In this document: piece by piece, positions 9,401-16,729 of the stretch
Layout: each line of letters starts with the position of its first letter
Numbering within the stretch: the stretch's first letter is position 1
NCBI GenBank assembly: GCA_017461725.1
Contig: JAFTXG010000015.1
Location: 1 to 64,000, forward strand
Length of the DNA stretch: 64,000 bases
Source of the DNA: Lachnospiraceae bacterium
Lineage (GTDB): Bacteria; Bacillota; Clostridia; Lachnospirales; Lachnospiraceae
Direction of reading: 5' to 3'
The notes under the pieces: model-generated
What the model was told of the DNA's origin: nothing
Seen by the model: the letters and a program-made list of their open reading frames with translations, nothing else
The model's database searches: none
Program-made: the position numbers and the translations under genes

Positions 9401-9510
9401 CCCTCGTCCATCCGGTACGAGGATGTCAAATACGGTTGACCGGCAAAGACATCCACCACAGCTCTCGCTGCATCAGCCTGAAACCTCTGATGCTTAAATT
9501 GCAGCTTCAT
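6436..9510 (-). CDS. res: Type III restriction enzyme, Res subunit
   Basis: A 1024-residue helicase-nuclease. The P-loop is at about 98-104 (ETGVGKTYTY context), motif II is DEPQ at 223-226 (typical of type III Res), and helicase motifs continue to QEVGRGLRL near 590. The C-terminal nuclease has the PD...ExK pattern with P950-D951, E969 and K971 (ETKGS). With Mod it would translocate and cut DNA carrying two unmethylated sites. It follows mod by 12 bases, so the two are co-transcribed. Length and motif order are those of an intact subunit; no frameshift was seen. Confidence 0.95.
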   Translation of the reverse strand: MKLQFKHQRFQADAARAVVDVFAGQPYLTSSYRMDEGEGYFQRSLTEEQDYIGWSNAEIVPELSDRAILEHLNKIQRNNQIEPSPQLEGRYNLTIEMETGVGKTYTYIKTMFELNKQYGWSKFIVVVPSVAIREGVYKSFQMTQDHFAEEYGRKIRYFIYDSAKLHEIDRFASDSSISVMIINSQAFNARGKDARRIYMKLDEFRSRRPIDIIAGTNPIVIIDEPQSVEGKQTKENLKQFNPLMTLRYSATHKADSIYNMVYRLDAMDAYNKRLVKKIAVKGITETGTTATDSYVYLERINLSEQAPTAVIEFEVKGAGGIKRRSRKVGIGYDLYEHSGNLSEYEHGFVVKSIDGRDDSVEFVNGIKIYAGDVIGKVSEEQIRRIQIRETILSHLERERQLFYKGVKVLSLFFIDEVAHYKEYDAAGQPQNGIFARMFEEEYRDILEHMSGESADADYLEYLRAISAADTHAGYFSIDKKGHMVNRVAGDDRKSNTSNDIDAYDLIMKNKELLLDRDPKRSPVRFIFSHSALREGWDNPNVFQICTLKQSSSDVRKRQEVGRGLRLCVNQSGERMDANVLGSDVHHINVLTVIASESYDSFAKGLQSELAEAVANRPKAVKPELFVNKVIADAQGNREVITGDVATEICFGLRVEGYIDKSGSLTDRYYEAKANGEIKLIDEVADFAESVIRIIDSIYDVKAMLPENARSNNVELQIDHEKLNSEEFKALWSGINTKSVYAVDFDTEKLISDCIASLNRKLHVSKIYFKVESGQMKDIKSREELLSGASMEMDRSSTYDRQNRIAVNRGVSYDLLGKLVDETGLTRKAVVQILTGIEKPVFEQFKDNPEEFIIRTAALINEQKALAIVEHITYKPLDETFGLDIFTARTIKGRFGINAVKVKKHLYDHVVYDSTNEKDFALKLDTADEVILYVKLPEGFYISTPVGRYCPDWAIVLRGRNAEPVVFIAETKGSMSSMQLRRIEEAKIHCAREHFKAISNGNMVYDVVDSYEALVQKVMNNKNGG

Positions 9511-9522
9511 AAACGTTTCTCC

Positions 9523-11412
9523 TTAAATCATTATCACCTGAGTATCCGGAGCAAGCACTTTAAACATCTCCATGACATTGATTTTTGCCGGACTTCCCCC
9601 AAAACAGCTGTCTTTGAACACTGCTTTCTGCGGCTTTCGCCCTGCAATGGTCTTTACGACCTCATCCGAAATGTTCTCGTCGAAACAGGCCACCAGCTTG
9701 CCGTCATTACAGGTATGCACCGTATATCCGTCTATGCACTCTGAGCAATACGGTACTGACAGCGGTAAGCCCCATTCCAACAGGCAGCCAAACAACAGAT
9801 CCAGATCCGTGCGATCACTTTTCACCTTTTCCTCAAGGGCTTTCAACAGATCCTGGGTATACTCTTCAGCCGAATAATACACATCGTTCATATTCGACTC
9901 ATCCACCTTAAATACCCGGAAACCGAAATCTCTGTCATCACAGGGATTATCCTTCCTGATCTTCGCGGCAGCTCTCTTTATTCTCTCCCGGCCAATCTCG
10001 CAGATCGTGGTATACCCTGCTTTGAACGCATCGCTCTTCTCGTCGCACTTTTCCGGCACCTGTACAAGGATATAGTTCAGCGATATGTTTTTGTCCACTT
10101 CCGTCTGCATCACTGCATGCGCGGTTGTCGCCGAGCCGGAAAAGAAATCCATGACGATATCTCCATCCTCGGCAACCATATTGATAAAATACTGGATCAC
10201 ATTGACCGGCTTTACATTTTCAAACACCCGCGTGCCGTCAAAGAGATCCTGAACACACTGAGTTCCCACATTATATATGCTCATCAGTTCCTTCGGAATC
10301 AGCGTGGAGGGGGCACCCATCGCATCCCCCAGATATTTTTTTATGTAAATATTCCAGTTCGCCTGCTTTCCGTCCGCATCCACGAGAGGCCCTGTCGTGG
10401 TTTTTTTGAAGGTCACCAGCCCCTCCTTCAGTGCCTCATCAAAGCGTTCCCGGACAAATCGGTAAATATACCCATCCTTCGGGTGTACACGCTCTCCGTC
10501 CGGGCAGACGATTTCGTATTTCTGATTGACATTTGTAGATTTATTCTTAAAAACGAAGTCCTTGTCCCGGTATCGCCCCTTCTCATCCTTCTGATTGTAC
10601 ATTTTAACCGCTTCCTCAGACAGTGGCGCAAAAAAGGCTGGAAGCTTTGACTTATCTCTGGCATAGCAATAAATGTACTCATGGGTCTTGCTGGCAAATT
10701 TGGGCCTGATCCCTCCGGCAGTGGAACAGTTCCAGATAAAGCAATTGACAAAGTTTCTCTCCCCAAATATTTCGTCACAGATCTTTTTCATGTTTTCCTG
10801 CTCATTGTCATCGATACTGATAAAGATCGTGCCATCCTCCGTGAGAAGATTCCTCGCCAACGTCAGTCTGGAGAAGATCATACTGCACCAGTCCGAGTGA
10901 TATCGGCCATTGGTATCCGTATTTTTGAAGAGCATATAGCCGTTTTCATCAAAACGGCCAATCTCCTCATCGTATGTTTTCCCGTCCACCTTATAATCGT
11001 CCAGGTAAATGAAATCGTTTCCGGTATTGTAGGGGGGATCAATATAGATAACCTTGACTGCATTCAAATAACTGCCCTGCAAAAGCTTCAGCGCATCGAG
11101 ATTATCCCCCTCAATATAAATGTTGCCCGTTGTGTCCCACTGAACAGAATCCCCGATAACCGGCCGGAGCGTTTTTCGGATGGACTTGTTTGCCTCCATG
11201 ATGGCTTTCTTTTTTCCCACCCACGTAAACTCGCATTTTTCATCGCCGAGCACTTCATCGCCGAGCAGTGCACTCAGCGCTTCCATATCGATCCCTCTGA
11301 TGAGTTTTCCGTCTTTATTCATCCCCTCTTTGACACAGGAGGGGAATAATTCTGCCAGTTTTTCCACATTCGCCTGACATCCGTCAACCGTCTCAAATCT
11401 CATTTTTTCCAT
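9523..11412 (-). CDS. mod: Type III restriction-modification methyltransferase, Mod subunit
   Basis: A 629-residue adenine-specific DNA methyltransferase. DPPYNTGNDF near residues 125-134 is motif IV, and DFFSGSATTAHAV further on is the AdoMet-binding motif I, the beta-class order typical of type III Mod proteins. The variable middle region holds the target recognition domain, so the site cannot be predicted. The start at 11412 is an ATG after GGAGG; an in-frame GTG 12 bases earlier overlaps that site and is unlikely. It lies between the nuclease-like gene at 11475-12371 and res in one operon. Confidence 0.95.
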   Translation of the reverse strand: MEKMRFETVDGCQANVEKLAELFPSCVKEGMNKDGKLIRGIDMEALSALLGDEVLGDEKCEFTWVGKKKAIMEANKSIRKTLRPVIGDSVQWDTTGNIYIEGDNLDALKLLQGSYLNAVKVIYIDPPYNTGNDFIYLDDYKVDGKTYDEEIGRFDENGYMLFKNTDTNGRYHSDWCSMIFSRLTLARNLLTEDGTIFISIDDNEQENMKKICDEIFGERNFVNCFIWNCSTAGGIRPKFASKTHEYIYCYARDKSKLPAFFAPLSEEAVKMYNQKDEKGRYRDKDFVFKNKSTNVNQKYEIVCPDGERVHPKDGYIYRFVRERFDEALKEGLVTFKKTTTGPLVDADGKQANWNIYIKKYLGDAMGAPSTLIPKELMSIYNVGTQCVQDLFDGTRVFENVKPVNVIQYFINMVAEDGDIVMDFFSGSATTAHAVMQTEVDKNISLNYILVQVPEKCDEKSDAFKAGYTTICEIGRERIKRAAAKIRKDNPCDDRDFGFRVFKVDESNMNDVYYSAEEYTQDLLKALEEKVKSDRTDLDLLFGCLLEWGLPLSVPYCSECIDGYTVHTCNDGKLVACFDENISDEVVKTIAGRKPQKAVFKDSCFGGSPAKINVMEMFKVLAPDTQVIMI

Positions 11413-11474
11413 AGTGTCCTCCACCTGCTATACAACCTCTCTGCGCGAAATGACGGCTCGCACCAACCATCCGC

Positions 11475-12371
11475 TCACACGGAAAACAAATCGGATATGC
11501 GGTCAATCGGCTCGACCTCTGTCAGCTTTTTTGTCAAATACAATGCTTTCTCCGACTTGTTTTTCTGAGGCATATGCTTAAACCGAACGCGATAATCCAG
11601 CAATTTTTCCCGACTCATCCACCCGATCACATATCCGCGCTTGGCTGCCGTATCCAGATATACCCGGATCACAACATCACAGCACTGCTTCTCCGCTTCC
11701 AGATCAATGACTTTTTTTCTCAGCTGTTCACCCCTATACATAGCCAGGGACGGCTCACATTGTCTCACAAACCGGCAATAATCCTCCATGGAATATCCCG
11801 GTGCCGCATCCTCTCTCTTGTAATGCGGATAACAAAAAATATCATCTCTCTCCATTATCGCATCGAGAAGTCTCCCCACCTCAACATGATCATCATAATC
11901 TCCGTTAAATCCGGCGGTCTCCTTTAAGCCCGGCCGGATTTTTGTCGACTTGACCTCTGCGATCTTTACTCCTGCCTCCCGGCACAGTCTTCTCGTAGCA
12001 TCACTCAGCCGCACAAACTCATCCCGGGTATTTGAAATGTCTGCCCTGATTGACTCCACGATGGGTCTGATATCTGTGCTCCCCGTCCTCCAGATAAGCA
12101 GATCAAAGGGGGCATGTTTCTCATTGCGGTCATTTCTGATCTTATCATAGGACAGTGTGGACAGCTGCTTATTATAATAGCGGCGGATAAACTCCTCAAC
12201 GATCACTTCCGCGATCTTCCCCTGCTTCGTATTACTGTGCATCTCCCCGCTTCCCCGGTCCGGCTGCCATGTGTTTTTTGTGTTTTGGGCAATCGTATCA
12301 ACGGTATCCTCACTGATCTGCAGTTGATCATAATGGGCACACGCAATATTCTTTAATAAGGCAAGCTTCAT
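11475..12371 (-). CDS. PD-(D/E)XK nuclease-like protein leading the type III RM operon
   Basis: A 298-residue protein of no family I recognise. It carries a well-spaced PD-(D/E)XK-like set: an acidic helix after GKIAEVIVEEF (E55, E59, E60), D90 in APFDLL, and E139-V-K141 in KIAEVKSTK. No helicase or methyltransferase motif is present. It is the first gene after a good promoter (12396-12424) and stands 62 bases before mod, so it is transcribed with the type III system. Usual type III systems have only mod and res. It could be an extra effector nuclease or a regulator; both are inference. Codon use resembles its operon neighbours. Confidence 0.65.
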   Translation of the reverse strand: MKLALLKNIACAHYDQLQISEDTVDTIAQNTKNTWQPDRGSGEMHSNTKQGKIAEVIVEEFIRRYYNKQLSTLSYDKIRNDRNEKHAPFDLLIWRTGSTDIRPIVESIRADISNTRDEFVRLSDATRRLCREAGVKIAEVKSTKIRPGLKETAGFNGDYDDHVEVGRLLDAIMERDDIFCYPHYKREDAAPGYSMEDYCRFVRQCEPSLAMYRGEQLRKKVIDLEAEKQCCDVVIRVYLDTAAKRGYVIGWMSREKLLDYRVRFKHMPQKNKSEKALYLTKKLTEVEPIDRISDLFSV

Positions 12372-12395
12372 CTCTCATCCCCCATTTATCTGAAC

Positions 12396-12424
12396 ATTAT
12401 AACACTTTTCCACACAACCGACAA
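12396..12424 (-). promoter_or_regulatory. Promoter of the type III RM operon
   Basis: On the minus strand TTGTCG (12419-12424), a 17-bp spacer and a consensus TATAAT (12396-12401) lie just upstream of the first gene of the operon. Confidence 0.6.
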
Positions 12425-12441
12425 TCGTTTGTCTGTCCTCG

Positions 12442-13005
12442 TCACTTTCCTCTTATCTTTCTTCCGTCCGAAAAAGCTTCCCCAACTTTTTCTCCCAGCG
12501 CCACATACTCGTGATTTGACGGATCGTATGTAATCGGTCTGAATTTGGACAGATCCACCTTTCCGCCAGTCAGGATCCGCTCCTCCGCGCAGACATTGAC
12601 AATCTCGCCCACCAGACGACAGCTCTCCTCGTCGTAGGATTTCAGTTTACACTCCAATGCAAAGGGCAGCTGCTCAAACAATGGTGCATCCACAAACTGG
12701 CTCTTAACCGCTGTCCAGCCGGCCTTCGCGATCTTATCGGGGACCTTGTTCCCGGACACGATTCCCACATAGTCAGCTGCCACCACATTCTCCGCGTCAG
12801 CAACACTCACTGTGAATGCTCCGCTTTTCAGAATATTTTTCGTAGTTTTATGATCCTCAGAGATGCAGATAGAGATCTCTGTTTCCTCTGAGATACCGCC
12901 CCACGCTGCGTTCATGGCATTGGGGACGCCGTTCTCGTCGTAGCTGCCGATGATCAGCACCGGCATGGGGTATAACATTGCTTTTGCTCCAAAATTCTTT
13001 TTCAT
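12442..13005 (-). CDS. Flavin reductase-like (flavoredoxin) family protein
   Basis: A 187-residue protein of the flavin reductase-like, FMN-binding split-barrel group. Its N-terminus, MPVLIIGSYDENGVPNAMNA, and the following AWGGISEE match the FMN phosphate-binding part of flavoredoxins. Members bind FMN and shuttle electrons or reduce flavins in the cytoplasm. ATG at 13005 has GAGGAGAAAGCAGT upstream. It is a single gene between the lysine-type transporter's terminator and the restriction operon. The physiological partner is not evident from the context. Confidence 0.85.
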   Translation of the reverse strand: MKKNFGAKAMLYPMPVLIIGSYDENGVPNAMNAAWGGISEETEISICISEDHKTTKNILKSGAFTVSVADAENVVAADYVGIVSGNKVPDKIAKAGWTAVKSQFVDAPLFEQLPFALECKLKSYDEESCRLVGEIVNVCAEERILTGGKVDLSKFRPITYDPSNHEYVALGEKVGEAFSDGRKIRGK

Positions 13006-13116
13006 ACTGCTTTCTCCTCGTTTCTAACATATTATTGTATCCACTGGCAATTTAATCGGTAATTCCATTTTAGCTGAAACACAGCAAAACAGCAAGTATA
13101 TTCCCATATTCCCCAC

Positions 13117-13152
13117 AAAAAATCCCACACCCGTCTCTCCGGAATGTGGGAT
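13117..13152 (-). terminator. Intrinsic terminator after the amino acid ABC transporter
   Basis: An 8-bp stem (ATCCCACA 13122-13129 with TGTGGGAT 13145-13152) is followed on the minus strand by six T (13117-13122). It ends the transporter operon 20 bases after the ATPase stop codon. Confidence 0.85.
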
Positions 13153-13173
13153 CTATTTGCTCTATTCTTTTTC

Positions 13174-13914
13174 TCAGCTCTTTCTGAATCTCGCCAAAAA
13201 TTCCTTGGTCTCCTGCTTTTTCGGATTGCCGAATACTTCCTCGGGTGTACCCTCCTCACAGATGACTCCGTTGTTCATGTACACCACGCGGTTGGATACG
13301 TCCCGCGCGAAGGCCATTTCGTGGGTCACAACCAGCATAGTCATTCCCTCGTGGGCCAGCTCCTGCATGACGTTCAGTACCTCGCCGACCATCTCGGGGT
13401 CCAGCGCGGAGGTGGGCTCGTCAAACAAAAGCACCTCGGGCTCCATGGCCAGGGCTCTGGCGATGGCCACACGCTGCTTCTGACCGCCGGAGATCTGGCG
13501 GGGCTTCGCATTGATGTAGGGTGCCATACCTACCTTCTCCAGATATTTCATGGCCTGCTCTCTGGCCTCAGCCTTACTTTTTTTCAGCACCTTGATCTGG
13601 CCGACCATACAGTTTTCCAGCACAGTCATATTGTTGAACAGGTTGAAGGACTGGAATACCATACCCACGTGGGAACGGTACTCCGCCGCATTCACACCGC
13701 GGCCTGCCACATTATTCCCGTGGTAGACGATCTCGCCGCCGGTGGGCGTCTCCAGCAGATTAATGCAGCGAAGCAGAGTAGACTTACCGGAGCCTGACGC
13801 ACCGATGATGCTGGTCACATCGCCCTTGTTCACCTGAAAATCGATATCCTTGAGGACCTGATTGGTGCCGAACGACTTGGAAAGATGCTTAACCTGTAAA
13901 ATCAATTCTCCCAT
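13174..13914 (-). CDS. Polar amino acid ABC transporter, ATP-binding protein (probably lysine uptake)
   Basis: A 246-residue ATPase of the GlnQ/HisP family. Walker A is GASGSGKST (38-46), the signature is SGGQKQR, and Walker B runs into [13 protein letters not shown]; the H-loop is VVTHEM. It powers the permease encoded one base upstream. Length is typical. The lysine riboswitch in the operon leader suggests lysine as the main substrate, although the ATPase alone would not tell which polar amino acid is carried. Confidence 0.93.
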   Translation of the reverse strand: MGELILQVKHLSKSFGTNQVLKDIDFQVNKGDVTSIIGASGSGKSTLLRCINLLETPTGGEIVYHGNNVAGRGVNAAEYRSHVGMVFQSFNLFNNMTVLENCMVGQIKVLKKSKAEAREQAMKYLEKVGMAPYINAKPRQISGGQKQRVAIARALAMEPEVLLFDEPTSALDPEMVGEVLNVMQELAHEGMTMLVVTHEMAFARDVSNRVVYMNNGVICEEGTPEEVFGNPKKQETKEFLARFRKS

Positions 13915-13915
13915 A

Positions 13916-14791
13916 TCAGCGGTCTCCTCTCGTACTAAAATTGCGATTCTTCAGCGACTGCTTCAGCACTTCCCGCTTTTCCCTGCTCTGCTCGTCAAAG
14001 GGAGTTCCGGGATGGCTGTAGGTGCCGGCTGCCATGGTCAGCTGATCGCCCTGCACCAGCTCATAGCTGTTCTTTCCGTCCATCCACTTTTCCATCCATC
14101 GCAGAATAAAGGATGCAACTAACGTCATACACAGATAACCGATCATCTCGATGGCCGCAGAGGGGAAGTACATATTGTTTACACCGGTAATATAGCGGTG
14201 GAAAGCGAAGAACTCCGTGAATCCGATGATGAACATGACGGAGGTGTCCTTCACGTTGATGATGAAGTTATTGCCGATCTGGGGCATGATGTTTCTCAGC
14301 GCCTGGGGCAGAATGACTGAGGTCATGGTCTGGAAGTGATTCATACCGATGGCCTTCGCTCCCTCGGTCTGGCCGGGATCGATGGAGATGATACCGCCGC
14401 GGACAGACTCAGCCATGTACGCGCCGGTGTTGATGGATACGACCAGGATGGATGCCGCCCAAAGACTGTCAAAGCGCATGGTGTTTCCGGAGAAGTAGGG
14501 CAAACCGTAGTAGATAAATACCGCCTGCAGTACCATGGGGGTGCCGCGGAAAATCTCCACGTATGCCCGGACAATGCCGCGAATCACCTTCAGAACGATC
14601 TTCTTCGGCAGCGGATCGTACTTTGCATAGGGAATCGTATTTAAGATACCGCAGATCAGACCGATCACACAGCCGATCACGGTTGCAATAAACGCTAGCT
14701 TCAGGGTACTCCACACTCCGCCCAGGTACGCACTGCCGTACGCGCCCCAGAGACGGCCCATATCCTGAAACAGCTGGATCAATTTATCCAT
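13916..14791 (-). CDS. Polar amino acid ABC transporter, permease (probably lysine uptake)
   Basis: A 291-residue inner-membrane protein of the HisM/GlnP type. About five membrane spans are visible, beginning with the segment [20 protein letters not shown]. The EAA-loop with the family motif is at [23 protein letters not shown]. The C-terminal 40 residues after the last span are a charged cytoplasmic tail, longer than in many homologues. It lies between the solute-binding gene and the ATPase; the long hairpin at 14822-14878 separates it from the binding protein and could set relative expression. Confidence 0.92.
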   Translation of the reverse strand: MDKLIQLFQDMGRLWGAYGSAYLGGVWSTLKLAFIATVIGCVIGLICGILNTIPYAKYDPLPKKIVLKVIRGIVRAYVEIFRGTPMVLQAVFIYYGLPYFSGNTMRFDSLWAASILVVSINTGAYMAESVRGGIISIDPGQTEGAKAIGMNHFQTMTSVILPQALRNIMPQIGNNFIINVKDTSVMFIIGFTEFFAFHRYITGVNNMYFPSAAIEMIGYLCMTLVASFILRWMEKWMDGKNSYELVQGDQLTMAAGTYSHPGTPFDEQSREKREVLKQSLKNRNFSTRGDR

Positions 14792-14821
14792 TGAAATTAC
14801 TCCTTTTCTAAACCGCGCAAG

Positions 14822-14878
14822 GGGCTGTGAAAAACAACCGTTAAAATCCTGTCTGAGGGTGGTTATTTTTCACAGCCC
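14822..14878. repeat. Intergenic inverted repeat (GGGCTGTG family)
   Basis: The arms 14822-14839 and 14861-14878 are complementary at 17 of 18 positions (GGGCTGTGAAAAA ... TTTTTCACAGCCC). It stands between the binding-protein and permease genes of one operon. It may act as a partial terminator or mRNA-stabilising hairpin, or it may be a small mobile palindrome like those at 18.1, 55.6 and 61.3 kb. Confidence 0.7.
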
Positions 14879-14991
14879 ATACGCATATTTACCTGTTCAA
14901 TTGCACTGCGATACTGCTGTCATTCTCTTCAGTCAAAACGGATTGCACTGCATTACGGACGCTCAGCCTTCTGAAATCAGGCTCTCATCCA

Positions 14992-15885
14992 TCAGATTTC
15001 GGGCTGGATAGCAATGGCCTCATCCATCAGCTTGTTGAAATCCTCCTCGGTCATCGCACCGAGCACTGCGTTCATTGCGTCAAGCAGAGTGGTATTTCCC
15101 TTCTTTACGGACATACCGATGTTTACATTCTCTGCGCGCTCCTGCTCGGAAGCGAACTGGAAGTCACCGTCGGTGCCGGAGAAGTTTAAGATCACCAGAT
15201 TATCATTCTTTGCAACTGCGCCCATAGCGGTAGGCATATCGGTGCAGATGAAGTCAACGGTCTTGGTCTCCAGTGCCATGATCATCGCGGGAGCGGTCTC
15301 TGCGGGAGACTGCAGCTGTGCGCCCTCGATCTGAGGCAGACAGGAATCATACCAGATGGTACCGGACTGTGCGGTGCACTTGCCGCCGGCCAGATCAGCG
15401 ATGGACTTTGCGTTTGCGTACTGGCTGTCCTTGGTGGTCACACAGACGATGGTCGCGTAGTAGTAAGGGCCTGCCATGTCAACCTCCGCCATACGATCAG
15501 CGGTCATGGACTGACCTGCAATGTTCGCATCGATCATACCGGACTGAACTGCGGGTACCAGAGAGTCCCATGCACTGGATACGATCTCCAGCTCCCAGCC
15601 GTTTGCCTCACAGATCTTCTTCGCGATCATAACATCGTAGCCGTTTGCGTAAGCGCCGGGCACGTTGGAGATCGGAACTGCGCCGTTGGAGTCATCCATC
15701 TGTGTCCAGTTGTAGGGCGCGTATGCACACTCCATACCTACGGTGAGAACGCCGTCCTCAACGCCGGTAACGTTTGCGGCGGGGGCATTGGTAGGTGCCT
15801 CGGTCTGATTGTCTGCGGGTGCAGAGCATGCTGCCATGGAGAGAACCATGATCAGGGATAAAATAGCTGCTAATACTTTTCTCAT
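14992..15885 (-). CDS. Amino acid ABC transporter substrate-binding lipoprotein (probably lysine-binding)
   Basis: A 297-residue exported lipoprotein. The signal sequence ends in lipobox SMAAC (C20), followed by a short Thr/Ala/Pro linker. The mature part is a periplasmic binding protein of the SBP_bac_3 type: GVLTVGMECAYAPYNW, later ICEANGWELEI and SAWDSLVPAVQSGMIDANIAG, all characteristic. It captures the ligand at the outer membrane face for the permease and ATPase downstream. Start at 15885 follows GGAAGGAAAAAAACA. Its 5' leader holds a lysine riboswitch, so expression should fall when lysine is plentiful. Confidence 0.93.
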   Translation of the reverse strand: MRKVLAAILSLIMVLSMAACSAPADNQTEAPTNAPAANVTGVEDGVLTVGMECAYAPYNWTQMDDSNGAVPISNVPGAYANGYDVMIAKKICEANGWELEIVSSAWDSLVPAVQSGMIDANIAGQSMTADRMAEVDMAGPYYYATIVCVTTKDSQYANAKSIADLAGGKCTAQSGTIWYDSCLPQIEGAQLQSPAETAPAMIMALETKTVDFICTDMPTAMGAVAKNDNLVILNFSGTDGDFQFASEQERAENVNIGMSVKKGNTTLLDAMNAVLGAMTEEDFNKLMDEAIAIQPEI

Positions 15886-15983
15886 TGTTTTTTTCCTTCC
15901 TTTTCTTAATGCAAGATAATTTGGGGGAACATGTAAAATCGATTGCTTCGTGTTATCACACTCTCGCAATTGGAGCCCCAATT

Positions 15984-16014
15984 ACAAAAAATGTGTCACT
16001 GGCACATTTTTTGT
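15984..16014. other. Perfect 12-bp hairpin in the transporter leader
   Basis: ACAAAAAATGTG (15984-15995) pairs perfectly with CACATTTTTTGT (16003-16014) around a 7-base loop. It lies between the riboswitch terminator and the binding-protein gene. A second hairpin (AATTGG/CCAATT) adjoins it. The role is unknown; it may be a secondary terminator or stability element. Confidence 0.5.
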
Positions 16015-16128
16015 ATGCCGAGCATCGTAATCCGGGCTATCGCCCTACTTACTCATGTGGGGCAGGCGCCATATATCCAAGTCTGCTTTTGTGCAAGCAC
16101 AAGCAGCCTTGTCTGCATGGCTTTCTTT

Positions 16129-16162
16129 AAAAACAAAATCGGATCGCTCTGTCAAGCGATCC
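16129..16162 (-). terminator. Expression-platform terminator of the lysine riboswitch
   Basis: On the minus strand GGATCGCT (16155-16162) pairs with AGCGATCC (16141-16148), followed by a T-rich tract GATTTTGTTTTT. It lies about 40 bases after the aptamer, as expected for ligand-dependent premature termination. Confidence 0.8.
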
Positions 16163-16203
16163 ATGGGATATACGGAATAATATTTTGTTTCCGAACACTC
16201 ATC

Positions 16204-16363
16204 GATAGCACTTCACAAAGTCTCTGTGACAGTCCGGCAGATATTCTCTGACGGCCCAGTAATGAACGGACAGGCATCCTTTCACCCTTCGGCGGTCTCC
16301 CCTTTCCTCACCGGCGGCTGCCTGCCCTTGCCGGAAAGTACTGATGAATCCCGCGCCTCTATC
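16204..16363 (-). ncRNA. Lysine riboswitch (L box) aptamer
   Basis: Read on the minus strand, the segment opens with GATAGAGGCGCG and ATCAGTA, contains GGGGAGACCGCCGAAG and ACTGGGCCG, and closes with GACTGTCACAGAGAC and GAAGTGCTATC. These are the conserved blocks of the L box, and the 5' GATAG pairs with the 3' CTATC to form P1. A promoter lies upstream, a terminator downstream and an amino acid ABC transporter follows. Assignment is by recalled consensus, without a covariance search. Confidence 0.88.
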
Positions 16364-16384
16364 TCGGCGATTCAATTTTGTTGT

Positions 16385-16413
16385 ATTCTATCACTTAGGG
16401 TATCTGCTGTCAA
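16385..16413 (-). promoter_or_regulatory. Promoter of the riboswitch-controlled ABC operon
   Basis: TTGACA (16408-16413), a 17-bp spacer and TAGAAT (16385-16390) on the minus strand, 21 bases upstream of the aptamer. Confidence 0.8.
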
Positions 16414-16541
16414 CTAAATTTTGATAAAAAGTTAATTTTCAGAACATTTCAACAATTTCCCCCACGTCATCGGACCGGCTTGACAGAATTGCACATAAAG
16501 TCACCACACACCCAGGTTCAAAATTCCCGTTTCCCATTTCC

Positions 16542-16570
16542 TTGACGAAACGAGCACGTTCATTTATAGT
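16542..16570 (+). promoter_or_regulatory. Promoter of the flavodoxin-fold oxidoreductase gene
   Basis: TTGACG (16542-16547), a 17-bp spacer and TATAGT (16565-16570). The predicted start of transcription, about 16577, falls at the beginning of the structured leader element. Confidence 0.65.
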
Positions 16571-16578
16571 ATGATATA

Positions 16579-16640
16579 AGGGGCAAAAAGGTCATACGTT
16601 TCATTCTCGCGTGAAAATGCATGACTTTGAGACCCCCAAA
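16579..16640 (+). ncRNA. Unassigned structured leader element, copy 1
   Basis: The 5' end of the leader can fold into three stacked helices: GGGG with CCCC (16580-16583, 16633-16636), GTCAT with ATGAC (16591-16595, 16621-16625) and TTTCAT with GTGAAA (16599-16604, 16611-16616). A second copy at 35515-35575 keeps the loops (CAAAA..G, CTCGC, GACTTTG.G) and varies the stems in a compensating way. I recognise no known riboswitch class. It lies 90 bases before the start codon of an oxidoreductase gene. Confidence 0.5.
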
Positions 16641-16729
16641 AATGAGAATGTAGCCCGATCAGGGCGAATTTCGAATGTTTTCAGGATATAATTCGGTCTG
16701 CTTTTACAGGCCGCGCGGAGGTAATTTTT

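Noticed and set aside
15886-16120. Small plus-strand reading frames in the transporter leader (81 and 102 codons)
   Set aside because: They run antisense to the riboswitch-controlled leader, have no ribosome site and encode no recognisable domain.
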